DNA of 64,000 nucleotides from Dissophora ornata (Eukaryota; Mortierellomycota; Mortierellomycetes; Mortierellales; Mortierellaceae), in contig MU616568.1 of NCBI GenBank assembly GCA_025201705.1, forward strand, positions 1 to 64,000. The letters run 5' to 3'. The notes beneath the pieces are model-generated. The model searched no databases and had not been told where the DNA came from. It saw only the letters and a program-made list of their open reading frames with translations. The translations under genes and the position numbers were made by a program. Of the stretch, positions 23,201 to 34,912 are shown in pieces (within the stretch, counting starts at the first letter, position 1; each line of letters begins with the position of its first letter).

Positions 23201-26200
23201 TCGCCGTCGTTATTTCCTGTCGGCTGCGGCTCTGTTCGGGTGTTGTTGGTACCTGCGTTCGAGATCCTACGGGGCCCACCTGCCTGAGATGAAGACGTTG
23301 CTGGTGGGCGCCGCTCCTGGTAGTCTTGCCTGGAACTGTGCTTTTCTTTACTCAGCTGACTATCGTTCGATCTCCTCTTGCCAGATATATCAGAGCGAAT
23401 AGACGCTTGGGACCCTCTCCTTGAACTACGGGCGGCGATTGTGGGGCTAAGATTTGTATTGGAAGTATTGCTGTTCCTGGAAATTGTCCGACTCTCTGGA
23501 CCAAGGCTTGGGCTGTTTGGGAGAGGTGGAGTTTCAGGTTTTGGTTTACGTCTCGATGGATCCAACTTGGGTGAGGCGGCAACGGGGCTTCTGGTGCGTG
23601 CAACCCCAGACTGACGAGAAACTGGTCTCGATAGACCGCTTAAGGTTGGGGATGAAGACGAGCTTTTGGCAAGCGACTCAACAGGAATGCTGACTCCCAG
23701 TCCGATAATATTAGGATCGTCAGTTAAGACTCTCTTCGTGTCTCCCTGTGAGTTGGAGCGATTATTCCTGCTCACTGCTCTAATGCGATTTCCTGGCAAT
23801 CTGGAGGACGTGGCGCTGTCAGCTGCAGTATTACGTGTCCTTGCAGCCCTCGCGGATGGACTTGGCTGTCTTGTCGGTTCGACGATCTGCTGAGGTCGAA
23901 GACTTGGTGTTGATGTTCTTCCTGCATCCTGCTGGAACGTTTGGTTTATGCTGAGTGGCATCGATGTAGCCACTTCGACCAGCTGCGACATCTCCATTGT
24001 CGGCACGAAAACAGTCGCTACTTTTCTCTCAGCACCTTTCAAAATGACATTTGCGTTGCCGGTCTTAGTCTTGGGCTTAGGCTGTCGTTCCTGAGGTCGA
24101 GTCGGTTCTGTTGAATATCATAAGAAAATCAAGGAAGATAAGGGTTAGTGGTAGTGATAAGTGTACAGCCGTTTTCATCGGTCAGTAGGTCTAGGATGCT
24201 CACCCGTAGTCTCCTTGAGTTGACTTTCGGCCTCCACCACAGCAGGGCCTAGGGATGGAGTCCCTTCATCTGCGTTCTTCAAACCACGGTGAGAAGTATT
24301 TCTTGCGCTCGTGATCACAACTGCAGTGTCATGGCTCGATCGATAGAGGTCTGGGTGGTTCCTGTCCATGTCATTTCCTTCGCCATAGGCAGCCTCCGGA
24401 TTAAGATGTGAACCATCTTTGTCCGAGGATTGCTGCCCGACTGCTTGTCGCTTATACCGTTCATTCAAAGAGGTGAGAGAGCCGAACTTCTTTTTGAGAG
24501 GCATAACTGGGGTAACGACATTGATGAGGTGCTTCTGCCGTGGTGATGCCGTATTTCTCGGTGAGGCATATTTTGGTTGCGTATCATTGTTGCTATTGGC
24601 CTGTCCCGACGGCAGCGATTCCTCTCCGCACATTGAGTTATTAATTGGTGCTGCAGGGATGGGAACCATCGCTGGCGTTGCGGATGGAAGTTTTGGCACC
24701 TCTGGCTCATGCTCCTCAGAAAACGAGCTTCGAGTAGAAGACTCAGATGACTCCAATGAGGAGGCCAGGTTTGCTTTAGGATGCACGTCCATTTCGGCCA
24801 AACATCTTAGCACGACAGACGCAAGACTTAGGAATCTGTTCATGACCGTCTCGTTTGAAGAGGACATGGTACCTGAAGCAATTTCCAGCACCCGGATATA
24901 ATCAAACAACTCCATCAATGTCGACGAGAGCTCGGCTTTATGGGCCGCATACTCGTTGTCCTCTTTGGCGTTTGTCCTTGCTCTCATCTCCTCGGCGCTT
25001 ACTAGGAAAAGTTCCACAGCTTGAGCAGCCTGAATTGTTGTTCTCAGAACTCGGTCCAGCTCTGTTGCTCCGTTGCCGTTATTTAGGCATTCCATGTACT
25101 CAGCCAGTAAGAGCTCGACTGACTTTCTGGCCGTATTGTATTTTTGAATATTCTCTGCCCTCCATTGCCGGACTGCATTGAACGACTTGTACCCTTTTGC
25201 GGAGTTGGCTCTGGAAACACGCCTGCGAAGTCGTTGATATGATGGCGACGATGTGACTGGCGAGCTGGAGGTGATACTACCAGAAGTCGTCAAAACCATG
25301 TCCAGTTCCTTTGCTCCTGCCCCTACTCCTCCTCCCGTGGCTGCTTCTGCTGCGCTCTCGGCCCTCAGCCTTAATCCAATCTCGTGCGCTCGTGTTGTAA
25401 ACTCTGTGATCCCTCCAAGAACCTGCCCGCCAAAGATCCCGAGTTTCTCGACTGCAAACTGCCGCTGCCTCGAAGTAGTCCGTGCTTGCGATCCATTGGC
25501 CACCCTGCATTTTGAATATAGTTTTCCTAGCGCCCTTAGAATGAACTGTCTTGATCTGGCGAGTTCCGGATACATCTGCAGAACCTCACTCTCTCGTGCA
25601 ATGGTATTGGTGAATATCAACAGGGCCTTCACACATGCAAAAATGCTGGCGACAATTGGCTGATATCGGTCGATTTCACCCCTTGAGGCGGCTTCCCTGA
25701 GCTCTCTTACGTAGAGACCCACTTCTGTGACGAAATCCGAATATGCATATGAGAGATCCTCGTTGTCGATGCCGTTTGTTCCTGCCCCTGTTTCTTCTCC
25801 TGTTACTGTTGTGGTTGACGACATTTGTGTTTGTTGATAATAACTGTCGCTCCCCATGTTAGCAGTTGACTCTGACGCATAATATGATGACTGAGGTATG
25901 ATTGAAAGTTGGCTAGGTGGGAAAGCCAATTGTCCCGCTCTGGTCCATACTCCTGTTCCTGCTCCTATTCCTCCCATCGGCGGCGACCTGGCACCCCAAT
26001 CCAGTTGCATGCTGTCTGATACTGAATCTGTTACAGGTTCGCCCAAGAACTGGGTCTCTACACCGTCCAATCCTGTCCTGATCTGATCATAGTCTTCTGA
26101 AGTAATCTATGGCAAATTTTGCGAAAGGAGTTGAGGTCAACTGGCATGACAGTATGACTCTATTGCCGGCTCTATTTTAGATTTTTCAGTTACTGAGAAT

Positions 26201-27287
26201 TCCTTCCACTTACTGAAGTTGGACGCGACAAATACTGGGACATAAGAGAATGAAAATAGAAGGGCGAATTAGATCGTGGCAACAAATAGTACAAACGTGG
26301 GTAGTTGTCCGGGGGTTTTTTTACCTCTGTCTCGTAGACGGGGTCTACCTTTTCCACACGGTTGCTAGGAAACCAGCCGCGTTTGTTCTCGCTCTCACCT
26401 AGCCACCAGCCGGACTCCTCACAGTGCCTTACTTTGATATACTGGAATTGTGAAAAGGAGAGATGCCCTGGGCTGTCGGTGTGGTATTCATGCAGTGCCC
26501 GGACAATAAAATCGCCATCGGCGCATGGGTTCATGAACATGTTACTGCTGCCATCGTCGCTGCCCATAGCGGCAGCTGCATCTGAAGGACTAGACAGCGG
26601 TGACGTCTTTAATAGTTGTGCTGACGATGGTGAGGAGAAGGACGAGGAGGAGGGAGAGGAGGAGAAGGAAAAGAAGGATGCCGACTTGAAGATGGTTTTT
26701 TCCGTGTGCTTGTTGTTATTAGTGATAGGCGGATCGTAAGTGATGATAGAGGCAGCTGATGTCCAAACTAAGAGCGCAAGGCTTTCACGCTGAACTGGCC
26801 GCTGCTGTCGTCGTCGTTGATGATGTTGTTCTAATTGCTGTTGCGGTTGCTGACACTGTGGTTGTTTTTGCGACGGTGGTGGTGTTGGAGTATAGCTCCG
26901 AGAACAAGTCCTGTTGTGTTGAGCTACCTGCGAAGTGTTGACACTGAATGTGGGCGAGGAGTTGGACGTTACGGCGGAGGTGGAATACAACCCAAGCTGG
27001 ATTGGTGATGTGTGATAGATTGAAATAGATGAGCGCGAGGCTGCAAGATCAGTGGGGGAAGATACAACTGATGATGCGGTTTCGTGGTCCGAGTGTTCAG
27101 GGGAAGGGCCAATGTTTTGAGCGTAGAGTGAAGGGTGATGTTGTTCCTGACGGTGTACTGTAGGGTTTGATTCAAAATTGCTGAGATATGGGTGATACTG
27201 ATGATGATTATTATTGTGACTCTGAGGACCGATCTGGATCGAAACCGTGTCTAATGTACCGTAGGAGGAAGTGTCAGGGCTGTACAT
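20285..27287 (-). CDS. SH3-RasGEF (Cdc25/Sos-type Ras guanine-nucleotide exchange factor)
   Basis: Ten exons with closed phases: 27287-26325, 26234-26214, 26106-24204, 24107-22674, 22590-22425, 22319-22166, 22063-21566, 21479-21297, 21197-21074, 20970-20285; 2,043 residues. Order: Gln/Ser-rich N-terminus, SH3 (about 258-316, ALHEYHTD... GWWLGE... GWFPSN), long Ser-rich middle, RasGEF_N (about 1,441-1,547, DPVFVTTFFTTFRLF), RasGEF catalytic domain (about 1,680-1,960, ELARQLTIM, NFDTLTAISCAI, YIEDGN). It loads Ras with GTP at the plasma membrane, as Cdc25 does for the cAMP pathway. Within the catalytic domain an Ala-rich insert of about 65 residues (from about 1,836) separates the NPPG and KLLRYGRFSQLAKAVQEF parts. 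The first in-frame ATG was chosen; a short upstream exon is possible. Confidence 0.93.
20779..20902. repeat. GCN trinucleotide tract (poly-Ala) in the RasGEF domain
   Basis: Imperfect GCA/GCC tract on the coding (minus) strand, encoding Ala runs with Val, Thr and Glu. It sits in the last exon between two conserved segments of the catalytic domain, so it is translated as a low-complexity insert. Confidence 0.85.
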
Positions 27288-29190
27288 TGGCAATGAGTTT
27301 GACAAATCAGAGATATTCTTCAAAAAGGAGAGATGGAGAAAGCGGGATAACCACGGGCGGTGAGATATTATGTGGTGTTATGAGATTCTCTTAAGCCTTG
27401 CAGGCGCTTGTGGATGTTGACCCAATTTTCAGGAATAAGCGAACCCACGTCTGCGTCAGCTCTCTCGCATACGGCGGCAGCCAAGAAGAACTTGTAAATG
27501 TAGCAAGTCGAAGAGGAAAGGGAGTTCAGAGTTTGAAGCACAACGGGGGATATCAGCTGCGAAAGGGAAACGGAAAGACAGGAAAAGGAGAATATACATC
27601 CAGGCTGCTACATGCACGGATGATGATGGTGAGACGCGGGGTCTTTTCGAGTGCTTGATGGTGGGATCGAAGAAAAAGAAGAGTAATCCGTCGTTTCGGC
27701 TTTGCCGGCAACAGTTTCGTTGAGGATCGGGCAGCTTTTTGGGGCGCACACCTTTGTATTCAGTAGCGCCATTCTGTTTACATTCAAATGCTAATGCTGT
27801 ATCTACAGAAGAGACGGTTGATGGCCTGTGGGAATGTACCTCTTCTTTTTTTACATAAGATTGTAAGGCATGAAAATGAAATTAAGCAAGGATATTGGTC
27901 GTTGCTCGTTCGTGGAATTACAAAGAAGGGGGTAGAACCAGAGAGGGCGAGAACGAAAAATAAAAAATAAAAGGAGAAGACAGAGAGACAAAAAAGTGTT
28001 AAAGAGGGAGAGGGAAAGAAAGAGATGCTTAATGAGCAATCGAGGAGCAGGGGGGAAACGAGGAGGAGGATGAGCAAGGACAAAATTCAACGCGGGAGCT
28101 ATGGAAGACAAAAAAGGGCTGTACACAAACCAAGGTAGCGGCAGACAAAGAGGGCCAGGACGAAGGAAGGATGTTGATGGCAAAGAGACAAAAGAGTGAA
28201 AAGTGTTGGATCGAAACCGTGGAGGATGAAAAAGAGAAACAGGTGTAACACTTTAGTATGCTCTGTTTGGATTCAGTGTATAAAGTGTAATCCAGGTGCA
28301 GCAGTCAAGTGGCGTTGAGCCATTATTTGTGATTGCATCTCACGTCAACGGTAGGGGTTGTTTACACAGCAGCGTGCTACCTTTGTGGATTGACAGATGA
28401 AGAGCAAAACTGAGAGCGAAAGATGGAGACGGTGCGAACGGTGCAAATAACGCACTCTAGTCTATCGTATTATACTTTTCCTGCTCCTGGGGTCTGCGCT
28501 GTGGGACAATAGGTATCGACCTTGGAATAAGGCACTAATTATAAATACTCCTTCTTTAGCGTGCTTCACGCAAGAATAAAAGAGCATAAGATGAAATTGT
28601 AGTACAGTAGACTATGGATGGAATACCCATTCTCTCAAAGTGTCTGCATCGCAATGCAATCCCGTCGGGCTGGCTACTTTCCGCATCGGGCCTGGCGCGA
28701 ACGTGTTTGTAAAAAAAAACAGGAAATTAAATTTCGTGGTTGGTACTTGAGCGCTATTTATACACCAATGCGGCTCCCCCTCCATCTCAACCTTTTTTCT
28801 TAAAACTCAAAGGTGCCTTTTTGGCATCCCTCGGGCGATCTCAAACCTAGAGTAAACAAAAGAAAAAATTGAAGGGAACAACAGACAGCGCGGGATATAT
28901 AACGCAATCCCGCTGGAGAACTGCAGCATCTTCGGACAGATCTGAAAGCGGGCTTTCTGAGCCTTGCATTCGCCTTCTAAAACGTGCCCTGAATGTCTGT
29001 GTGCAGGGTGCAAGTTTGTTCGAGCTCGCTCGAGTCGTGCCTTTTATACCTGTTTTGGTCGCAATTCAATCACAGTGCTCTTTTCCCTCAGGCACAGAGT
29101 CACGTAGACTGATGATTCGTTGAAAAGGGGCGCTGTGCCACAGTCGTCTGTCTTTTCTCTTTGAATTCCTCTCCATTCCTTGAACACAGA
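27288..29190. other. Intergenic, 1.9 kb, promoters of two divergent genes
   Basis: Lies between the RasGEF start (-) and the cyclo-ligase start (+). 27,950-28,210 is strongly purine-rich on the plus strand. I find no protein frame with plausible composition, no tRNA boxes and no clear repeat. It probably holds the two promoters and long 5' leaders. Confidence 0.5.
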
Positions 29191-30373
29191 ATGAATCCGG
29201 CATTGCGTGCGCTGAAGAACACAATCCGCAAGGACATGCGACCAAAACTCGCGGCCCTTGAGCCCGAGGAAATCAAGCGCCAATGTAAGCTTTACCGCTC
29301 CCTATAGAAATCTCATGTATGTCGGAGCGACGGCGATACTCTATTACCTACTCTATTGACCACTCTTTTTTCAACTGAACCTCTGGCGCACATATGCCCA
29401 ATTACGATTGCTACCTCATGCTGGCACAATTTGACAAATAGCACTGATTGTAACTGAAAAGCTGTTCGAACTACCAGTGTTCAAAGAGAGTCAGAACGTC
29501 AGTGTGTACATCAGCATGCATGGTGAGATCTGCACCCGGGACATTATCCAAACACTGCTGCACCAGAGTAAGCTCCGCATTTGTCTGTTATAACCTGCTC
29601 TATCCAAAAAAATCCCCATCGGATATTTTCTGATCCAAGGTTTCTGTTTATGCTTTGTGTAAACTCGTGCCAGACAAGTCCTGTTATATTCCAAGGTGTC
29701 AGGGCAAGGTCATGGACATGGTCAAGATTGACTCTTGGGAGGACTTTTTGTCTTTGCCCAAGAACAGCTGGGATATCCCGGAGCCAAAGATGGATGAAGT
29801 CAGAGAAAACGGTGAGAGAACATGATACGCATCTTTCACGACTGATCACTCGTGCTATGCGGTACGCCTTGGTAATAGGCGCTATTTTACCTGCTTTCCT
29901 AATTCTGCTTAATATCGACCATAGCACTGGACACACAGCATGGATTGGATCTGATCGTCATGCCTGGACTGGCATTTGACCGTACAGGGACGCGACTGGG
30001 CCACGGTCGAGGGTAAAGAGGAACAAAAACAATCCACGAAGAACATGGCCATCACCCTCTAATGGTAGATCGCTGAACGTTATTGGACCTCGCTCATATT
30101 ACATAGCTACTACGACAACTACCTTGTCAAAGTTAATGAGTACAACAAGTCGGTCGGCCGTCCTCCCGTCGCAACAGGTATACACGTTTTCCTTCTCGTG
30201 GTCATTAAACGCTCACGCAGTAGTGCTAATGACCATAATTATATGTCATCATTATTCCTCTTTTATTTGATATGCTTCAACTAGTCGCTCTTGCATTGAC
30301 AGAGCAAATCGTCGACGCTCCTCTGCCACGATGTGAAACGGACATTAATCCACAGCAAATTTTACATCCCTGA
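29191..30373 (+). CDS. FAU1: 5-formyltetrahydrofolate cyclo-ligase
   Basis: Six exons with closed phases: 29191-29284, 29442-29567, 29674-29811, 29925-30012, 30107-30177, 30285-30373; 201 residues, the usual length. Motifs: IRKDMRPKL near the start, the NKSCYIPRC and MDMVKI segments, the substrate-binding [27 protein letters not shown] region split by an intron after GRG, and the ALALTEQIV segment near the end. The enzyme uses ATP to convert 5-formyl-THF to 5,10-methenyl-THF in one-carbon metabolism. Every intron is short (94-157 nt). An A-run of 21-22 (about 30,499-30,520) lies about 125 nt after the stop. Confidence 0.93.
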
Positions 30374-30711
30374 GTTTTTGGAGGAGCAAAGGGCAAGCGA
30401 TAGCAAATGCCAATGAATCCAAGCTGCTTATGGTTCGAGGCATTTTGCGTACATCGAAGCGCGTTCCTCAATCGGTCGTGGTCCACGGTTTGTAATAATA
30501 AAAAAAAAAAAAAAAAAAAATGGTCGCTTTCATCGACAGGTGCCAACCGAATGATTTAGTCATGATTCCATGACTCCAGTGAGTCTGGAGACGCATTTTG
30601 AGCGCGCACCGGGCGACCGGGCGCCAGTTCTCGTGCTCATTTCGAAAACCTATTAGATCGTAAAAATTAAATTTATTAGAAACTAGAGGTCAAACGCAAA
30701 ATCATCGGAAA

Positions 30712-30784
30712 GCCCGGCTAACTCAATCGGTAGAGTGTCAGACTTTTAATCTGAAAGTTGCGGGTTCGACCCCCGCGTTGGGCG
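30712..30784 (+). tRNA. tRNA-Lys (UUU)
   Basis: 73 nt that fold as a full cloverleaf. The acceptor stem is GCCCGGC/GTTGGGC with two G-T pairs. The D arm contains AATCGGTAGAGT, the anticodon stem TCAGA/TCTGA frames the loop CTTTTAA (anticodon TTT), and the T arm is GCGGGTTCGACCCCCGC. The discriminator base is G. No intron. A T-run a few bases downstream fits a polymerase III terminator. Confidence 0.97.
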
Positions 30785-30885
30785 TAATCTTTTAGCGGCT
30801 CCTTGCTCTTTTTTTTTGACAGTCCAGGAGCTGACACGATAATGCGACATTCACGCTTGAAGATTGTCCACAAACGGGATTTTTT

Positions 30886-31353
30886 ATGGAATAACATATT
30901 CTTACCCCCCCGTGAGCCTCTTATTCTGACGGGGGTCATCAACTCCTGCACTAAGTCCATGTAAACGTTCCCAATCTTTGAACGTCAAGTGCGCAACAAC
31001 TTTTTATGCTACTCCCTACTCTTCTTAATACACTTCTTTTGCCTGTTTGCATGCCTATCTTCTCATGTAGCTCACTTCTTTTTTCGTCCACTGTGGGCGA
31101 ACTGAACAGACAATTAAGCACTCTTTGCATGCAAGCGGGCATCAAAGTTGATGAAAAAGAGAAGCGAACTACATGAGAAGATAGGCATGGAGATGGGCAA
31201 AAGAAATATATTAAGAAGAGTAGGGAGTAGCATAAAAGGTTGTTGTGCACTTGACGTTCAAAGATTGGGAACGTTTACATGGACTTAGTGCAGGAGTTGA
31301 TGACCCCCGTCAGAATAAGATGCTCACGGGGGGGTAAGAATATATTATTCCAT
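30886..31353. mobile_element. Long foldback (inverted-repeat) element
   Basis: Two arms of about 207 nt (30,886-31,092 and 31,146-31,353) are near-perfect reverse complements around a ~53-nt spacer. Outer ends begin ATGGAATAA and close with TTATTCCAT. Both arms carry the run ACCCCCCCGTGAG and its complement, and GACGGGGGTCATCAACTCC. Differences are single-base changes. T-rich hexamers flank both ends, a possible target duplication. No protein frame inside has plausible composition. This is the layout of a foldback MITE or solo palindromic element, and a transcript through it would form a ~200-bp hairpin. It sits 100 bp from tRNA-Lys and just after the hexokinase 3' end. Confidence 0.85.
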
Positions 31354-31471
31354 TTTTTATATAATTTGAAGGTTTCTGCTTAAGATAAGTGGGAAGGGGA
31401 GGAGAGGAAAGGCTATGGAGATAAGATTATGATACAAGGAATGTTTATAGTTAGAGTAAAGAGTGGTTCCC

Positions 31472-33056
31472 TTAGACGGCTCCGCCGCTGTGGGAAACCA
31501 TGGCCACCAAGGCTGCGCCAATGCATCCACCATCGCGGGCGAGTTCCAAGCGGATACGGGAGGCACGGTCCTGGCCCAAGATTTCGATCAGGGACTCCAT
31601 CATGCTGTGTGAGAAGTGGGGGTACTTCTCAAACACAGATCCATCAATACCAATGGTCGTAATCTCGTTGGGGTCATCCAGCTGAACCGAGGTGCCGTTG
31701 GCCTTGTAGAGGAGAGCCACACAGGCGGCAGCGGTCATGGTAGCGGAGCGCTTTCCGATCGTGTGAATCAGCTCAAAGATGCGAGCACGGTCATCGTGGG
31801 TCAAGCCCTCGATGCCAAAGGTTGTCTTGAAGACCTTATCAACACCGGTATGTTCAGGGCTATGGTCAGACTCGATCGTTGACATGAATAGGGTCTTGAA
31901 GGCAAGGCGAGGCTTGAGAGACTCTGGGACCTTGCCGCCGAGCGACTCGAGGATGGCATTCTGCTCAATCAAGTCAACGAGGGCCAGGCGGACGAGCTCG
32001 CCCATGTACAGACCAGAGACCATTTTCTCGAACTCCTGGAATCCGGGAACGAGCGAGACGGCATCGATCTCCTTGTCGTACTTGGTCTGGGGGAGGTACT
32101 CGGCTTTGCCCATGGCATCCCACTCGGTGTTGAGAATCATCTGGTCGCAGGCAGGGCCATTGTACTTGGAAACCTCGGTGGCGCGTTCGATGTAGGCGGC
32201 GTTGGTGCCAGTGGCGAGGATGACACCGATCTTGGTCGTCGGAGAGACGTAGGCGTGCGAGACGAGGGTGCCGACGGTGTCGTTAATGATGGCGGAGACT
32301 TTGACATTCAGTCCCTTACGGGCGAATCCATTCTCAAGCAAGTCCTTGAGATCCTTGCCCATCACATCTGAAAGATCGAAGCCCTTACCCATGGCCAAAA
32401 CCTTTCCACGGTTGATAGCAGTCTGCCTGAACAAGGGGAGGAGGAGGGGAATAAACAATGTGAATAAATAAGGACACGATTACCATTTCAAAAATGACTA
32501 AAGAAATCGTGTCGGGTGGCTCTTGCGACAAAGAGCAATTGAGGTCTCCACATGGCCACAACGTGTCCCATATTCGCAAAACACGATGCAAAGAACACGA
32601 GACAAAATTGGTATGAGCAGAGAAGAACTCTTACTGGATGGCAAAGGAAAAGGTGACACCCATCTGGAGCTCGGCATCGCCCATGTCCAAGGCGACGGTT
32701 TTCAAGAGGAGGGCAGTGCAGTCAGCAATCCAGTCAAACATGGCCTCGCCGGTTCCAGTCTTGAGCTCGTTCGTGATCTCGTGTTTCTCCATCGTGACTC
32801 CGACCTGGCCGTCGCCGAGCAAGTGTACAGCAGCGGTACGGAGATTCGTGCCACCCATATCGATAGCAAGGTAGAGGCCAGTCTCATGGCCGGCGGGCAG
32901 ACGGGTGATGAAGGAGGGCTGCTGAGTGATGTTCTTGGGGTCGGTGGTGGAAAGACCCTCGACGAGCTCGTCCGTCAGACCATCGATGATCTTCTGCACC
33001 TGCTCCCTGGAGAGCACAAACTGGCTGATAGTTTCTTGGAAGGTAGAAGAGGTCAT
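31472..33056 (-). CDS. Hexokinase
   Basis: Two exons, 33056-32635 and 32426-31472; 458 residues. The N-terminal lobe carries the phosphate-1 motif LAIDMGGTNLR (about 66). Across the intron, the sugar-binding region reads FSFAIQQTAINRG, followed by MGKGF, the IINDTVG segment with the catalytic Asp, and ILATGTNAAYIE. NTEWDAMG contributes Glu/Asp contacts. The C-terminal lobe carries IDGSVFEKYPHF and DGGCIGAA. It phosphorylates glucose and related hexoses with ATP in the cytosol. I cannot tell a hexokinase from a glucokinase or from a GlcNAc-kinase-like paralogue on sequence alone. Confidence 0.95.
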
Positions 33057-34912
33057 GGATGGCTAATTAGGCAATGAGGAATGAAGAATGAGCAAAGGAG
33101 AATGGGGATGGAGATCAAAGATGATGGGAACAGAGCAAAAGAAGAAAGGGAGATTCGTGTTTACTTGGGTTACTTTTTAAATCATTGAATCTCCCACGAG
33201 CCTGGCTTGGAAATAGCGCGAACCTTTTTATTCCAACTTTTGCTGGAAGGTGTCGTGGAGCGGAGCAAAGGCTGACTTTGAACCTTTCACGACCGTCGGT
33301 CGTGGACAGCGACGAAGGGACTTCAACACCACACGACCAACGCTTTAAGATCCATTTGGTCTATCAGTCATTGGGTTTCGACTCCACATATCCATGCACA
33401 CGGAGCCATAAACTCAGGGTTGAATGAACCTCTTTTGTCACCATTCATCTGAAAGTCAGACTCCCACAGCTACTGCCAACTCTTCTATTCGGCATAGGAA
33501 GAACTACAAGTCGCGGATCAAGCGATACACGTCTCCTCTCTCCTGTTTACCCCAACCGTAAACACAAGGGCAATAAAACGGCGCGAATCTCTCACGATGA
33601 TTGTGTTTATAAAAAGATAATGAGAGATATATTGTCATCCACATCGGGTTGCAGTCTCTTTAATCCTCTACAATCAGATACTGCTGCCTTCAGAGCCGGC
33701 AACCTTGCAGCCGAAAATGCAGCCCAGGTCAAATATGGACAAAGCGATTGTGCCCGTTACGAAAATATGGAAAATATGGAAGTGTTGTGGTGAGTGTATG
33801 AGGTGAACTCTGGGGCAAAGGGTCTGCAGAACAAGATTCTATCCACCACTGTGCCTGAACGAATGTGCACATTCATCCTCTGCTCCATATCTCCATATTC
33901 GCTAGCGAAGCTCCTCAAACAGCTGAATAAGGACGGCGAGGAGAGCAGACCAGCAGAGGATGGGCAGTGAGGTCCGGCAGATGGCAAGCCAAGAAAGTTT
34001 GAGAGCCGAAACCTAGTTAATATGTGGTACCCTTCCAGATGATCTTATCGAAACTTTGATCCTCCTTTCTCTCCCCACAGTTGGTACTTATTTCATGTAG
34101 TATTCCCCCTCCCCCTCNNNNNNNNNNCAAAAAAAAAAAAAATGCCTGGCGTCTACTCAAGAGTATTCTTTTTTTTGTATCAACTGCAAACAAGGTCTCG
34201 CCTGATTGTTTTCCCCCAGACAGCATATCCAAAGGGATTGGCGCCTGTGACTCACTCCTGACGATAGTTAGAAATACGGGCCAAGAGCAAAAGGTCGCAA
34301 CTGGTATAACAATTGCTGGCGTCGGCTCCTTCGTTATTCCGTTACTCACTGGTAATATTTTTTTCTGTCGACCACGCCGTAGTGGCATCCTTTCCCCCAC
34401 ACAAATCAACAATGAAATGAAAACAACAACGTGGGCTCTACGGGTGGTCATGAGATATGTTTTGGTACCCTTCTCTCTCTTGTAAGCCGACATCCCGACA
34501 GATATATTGGCCGTCGCACAAGATTTCGCGATAAAAAAAAAGGCCGGTAAAAGGAGACTGGACGATCGGAAATGAGCTTTCTCTGGGCTTCTATTGGGTG
34601 GACCTCCTCAGACATCCGTTGAGGAACGAGATATCCAGTGCGATGGATTTAGATCATGCTGATATGATATCTCTTTTGTTTTACACTCTTTCTTCAGGTC
34701 ATTTAATGCTTAAATGACACAAACATGCGCAATAAAATCCATTCTTCTGTTTTCATTCTTTGTCCAGCATTTCTAAAAGAGCAACAGACGTTGTGGCTAT
34801 GTGAACGCAGAAGGGAAATACATAGACGACAAATGCATTATAGTAAGGATGAGGGCATGGAATTGAAAGGATAGAATCTACACGGAGGATTACGCGGTGG
34901 TGGAGGGAGTCA
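33057..34912. other. Intergenic, 1.9 kb, no gene seen
   Basis: Between the hexokinase start and the deacetylase 3' end. Frames are short and of poor composition, and no tRNA or known small RNA is recognised. It includes the assembly gap. The hexokinase promoter should lie just above 33,057. Confidence 0.5.
34118..34127. other. Assembly gap (10 N)
   Basis: Ten Ns flanked by a C-rich run on the left and an A-run of 13 on the right. Ten is probably a placeholder, so the true missing length is unknown. Homopolymers of this kind commonly break assemblies. Confidence 0.99.

Noticed and set aside
27784..28183. Leu/Phe/Ser-rich minus-strand frames that look like membrane proteins
   Set aside because: They arise from a purine-rich plus-strand tract, lack splice or start support, and overlap each other in different frames.
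31105..31135. Possible small gene or transposase remnant in the foldback spacer
   Set aside because: The spacer is only about 53 nt and has no long open frame.
30951..31250. Minus-strand frame of 99 codons inside the foldback element
   Set aside because: It crosses both arms and the loop, its start is a non-ATG codon, and its composition follows from the palindrome. No family resemblance.
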